In this document: one piece after another, positions 62,177-64,000 of the stretch
Layout: the number at the start of each line of letters is the position of its first letter
How positions within the stretch are numbered: the stretch's first letter is position 1
Source of the DNA: Acholoe squamosa
Lineage: Eukaryota; Annelida; Polychaeta; Phyllodocida; Polynoidae
Assembly (NCBI GenBank): GCA_949317995.1
Contig: OX439048.1
Location: 25,363,495-25,427,494 of the forward strand
DNA: 64,000 bases
Direction of reading: 5' to 3'
The notes under the pieces: model-generated
Told to the model about the DNA's origin: nothing
The model's input: the letters and a program-made list of their open reading frames with translations, nothing else
The model's database searches: none
Made by a program: the position numbers and the translations under genes

Positions 62177-64000
62177 AACCAAGCAAAAAGATACCTGTAG
62201 ATTTGGAAAACTGTATCGATTATATCAATTATATAACAGTAGAGCGACAAAGATCTATCTTTGATCACCAAAGCCTTGAACTTGGAATATTGCTATTGAA
62301 ACAGTGCAATGGGACTGTGGTAATGCATTATTATGAAGGATATATAATCATATTTTCTTCAGAAGGATTGCCTATGCCACATGAAATGAGTGTCAGTGAT
62401 ACAAGTGATTGAGTATGTGGAAACTACAATAATAGAGACTAACAAAAATTAGTGGTGAACCTCAAATCGGATTGAATAAGTGACTGTTATCACACAATAT
62501 CCCAGAAAACATAAATTTAATCATCCTTTATGGTTTGTCAAGTTACCAGTTTGGGTTATTTGGCGTAAAAAGAAGCACACAAGTTAACATAGCTCCCTCG
62601 ATCATTCCTAGAGGTGATGCCCATATAACGTTTGCACACAATCCGAGGACCCTTTAACCACCAAAATGGCCATATAAACGGCGTTAATGATGTATGTATC
62701 AATAAATGGACGATGATAGAATTTGCTGAGCACTATTGTTCAAACTCTTTCTCAGATGTGGACCACACAGAACTACTTAAATGGTAGAATTTCCAGTGGG
62801 TGTAAAACGCTGAACTAGTTTGGTAGATCAACTGCAGCTTGTGAGATTCGCCAATCACCTACCTAGATGATGACTCCGGGAGGGTAGTTTTGTCCAAGAA
62901 GTACCTGACCTGCAGTAGTTACTTCTTTTTCAGTCCTGACTTTTTCTCATGTTGCACAGACGTGGTCAAGAAGTGGGGTGCCAGAGAGTTTTATGTGAGT
63001 AGGTTCCTTTTCAGGAGTAGTCAAGTACTTCCTATAACTATGATTGCTACTCAAGATGACAGCAGGCAATAGATAGTCAGACAGGTAGGCACCCCTTTAT
63101 GCAATACAGACCAATTCTGACCAAGGCAGGTGGCTTCTCACTGTAATATGGTGAGTGGAAGTTGAAAGGCGAAACAAAGGGTAACTTTTAGAAGTGAGCT
63201 ATTGACAACTTGGTGCACTTTTTTAAAAGTGTTTTATTTTATCATAGCATATGCGTGTTGCACTGCTTCCGATAGGGCCCCTTAGATGACTCGTATGCTA
63301 TGTATCATTTAATGCGGTACGGCAGCACAATCAAGTGTGTACAATATATAAAAAGCTTCATTGTATAGAGTAAGGTGGTCATTCACTATGCATACAAATT
63401 CTTTTCTTGCCAGACTCTGTAAATATAAGTAATGAGATGATATGAGAAGTGTTAGCTTTGGCTCAGCATTCAATGCGAGTGACAGCAAGAAACCCTTTTA
63501 AGCTTATCTGCAAGACCCTCCAGACTAACAGCATTGACCTGCTGATTACTAAGAAGAGCATCAGAACTGTCCCCAGAGAGACCTTAAAAGAAGATCTGTC
63601 TTTCAAAATTTGCAAAGAAACTCTACAGCTGGTCTTCTCTGTACTGGATTAAAATGTCACTGAGACCAAATCTCCCTTTGCACAATGTCATGTCTCTTTT
63701 GAGATAAGAATAAGGCAGGGATCGTGGATGGGTTTCCCCTAGATTTCTTTGTAACAAAATGTCGTTTTAATGTCTACTATAAATATTTGCCCTAGCCAAT
63801 GCAACTGTTGACTATCTGCCTGTCCCATGATATATTTCATGAAATCTAAGTCATTCTGATTTCACTACTATTGAATGGGAGGAAAAGGTTACCCGAATTC
63901 CTAACTCCTAATATTTTCTCACCACAATAATTGATCTCTAAATCGTGGCAAAACATGAGGTATACTATCGCACTTGCATTATGATCCTAAAGGTCGAATC
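62177..64000. other. Downstream region, no gene seen
   Basis: Only short open frames (60-70 codons) without recognisable motifs or convincing splice context. No repeat array noted. Confidence 0.45.

Overview
This is eukaryotic nuclear DNA: genes are split by introns with GT/AG borders, polyadenylation signals close the genes, and retrotransposons, MITEs and microsatellites fill much of the rest. The multi-CTLD lectin gene, tyrosine-recombinase (YR) retrotransposons without a methyltransferase domain, and a Ty3/Gypsy element point to an invertebrate animal, most likely a marine deuterostome such as a lancelet, echinoderm or hemichordate. The species is an inference I cannot settle from the sequence.

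Layout. 0-2.8 kb: last intron (full of minisatellites) and last exon of a glutamate decarboxylase gene. 2.8-7.2 kb: intergenic, no gene seen. 7.27-28.9 kb: one plus-strand gene whose exons join in phase to give about 905 residues. It has a signal peptide, four C-type lectin-like domains (CTLDs), a coiled coil, and a C-terminal module that resembles the RNA-binding part of LINE-1 ORF1p. Two adjacent exons (25955-26057 and 26110-26269) have the same phases, encode the same motif and cannot be joined in frame, so they look mutually exclusive. The introns of this gene hold a 5.3-kb YR retrotransposon with split direct repeats, a TTAA-flanked 1-kb MITE, a 4.2-kb foldback element with a 9-bp target duplication and arms of 11-bp subrepeats, and several hairpin MITEs.

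29.2-51.1 kb is a 22-kb block of stacked mobile elements: a YR retrotransposon, a truncated second copy joined head to tail, a TIR-bounded non-autonomous element that contains a 741-bp TRIM-like LTR element with a tRNA-like sequence inside each LTR, a third, apparently intact YR element, and a GC-rich Ty3/Gypsy element. The Gypsy element has a well-placed -1 frameshift site (GGGAAAC) between gag and pol and an unusual long zinc-finger/coiled-coil coding region after integrase.

51.1-55 kb is non-coding, with a degenerate inverted-repeat element around nine copies of a 40-bp repeat. 55.0-62.2 kb holds a second split gene: a type I membrane protein with a diverged LDLa-like segment, several EB/EGF-like cysteine-rich modules, a Thr/Ser stalk, one transmembrane segment and a short tail. 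No gene was recognised from 62.2 kb to the end.

The host genes are separate units; the main biological story is how much of the locus is mobile DNA. All exon joins were worked out by hand from splice signals and reading phase, with no transcript or database evidence.
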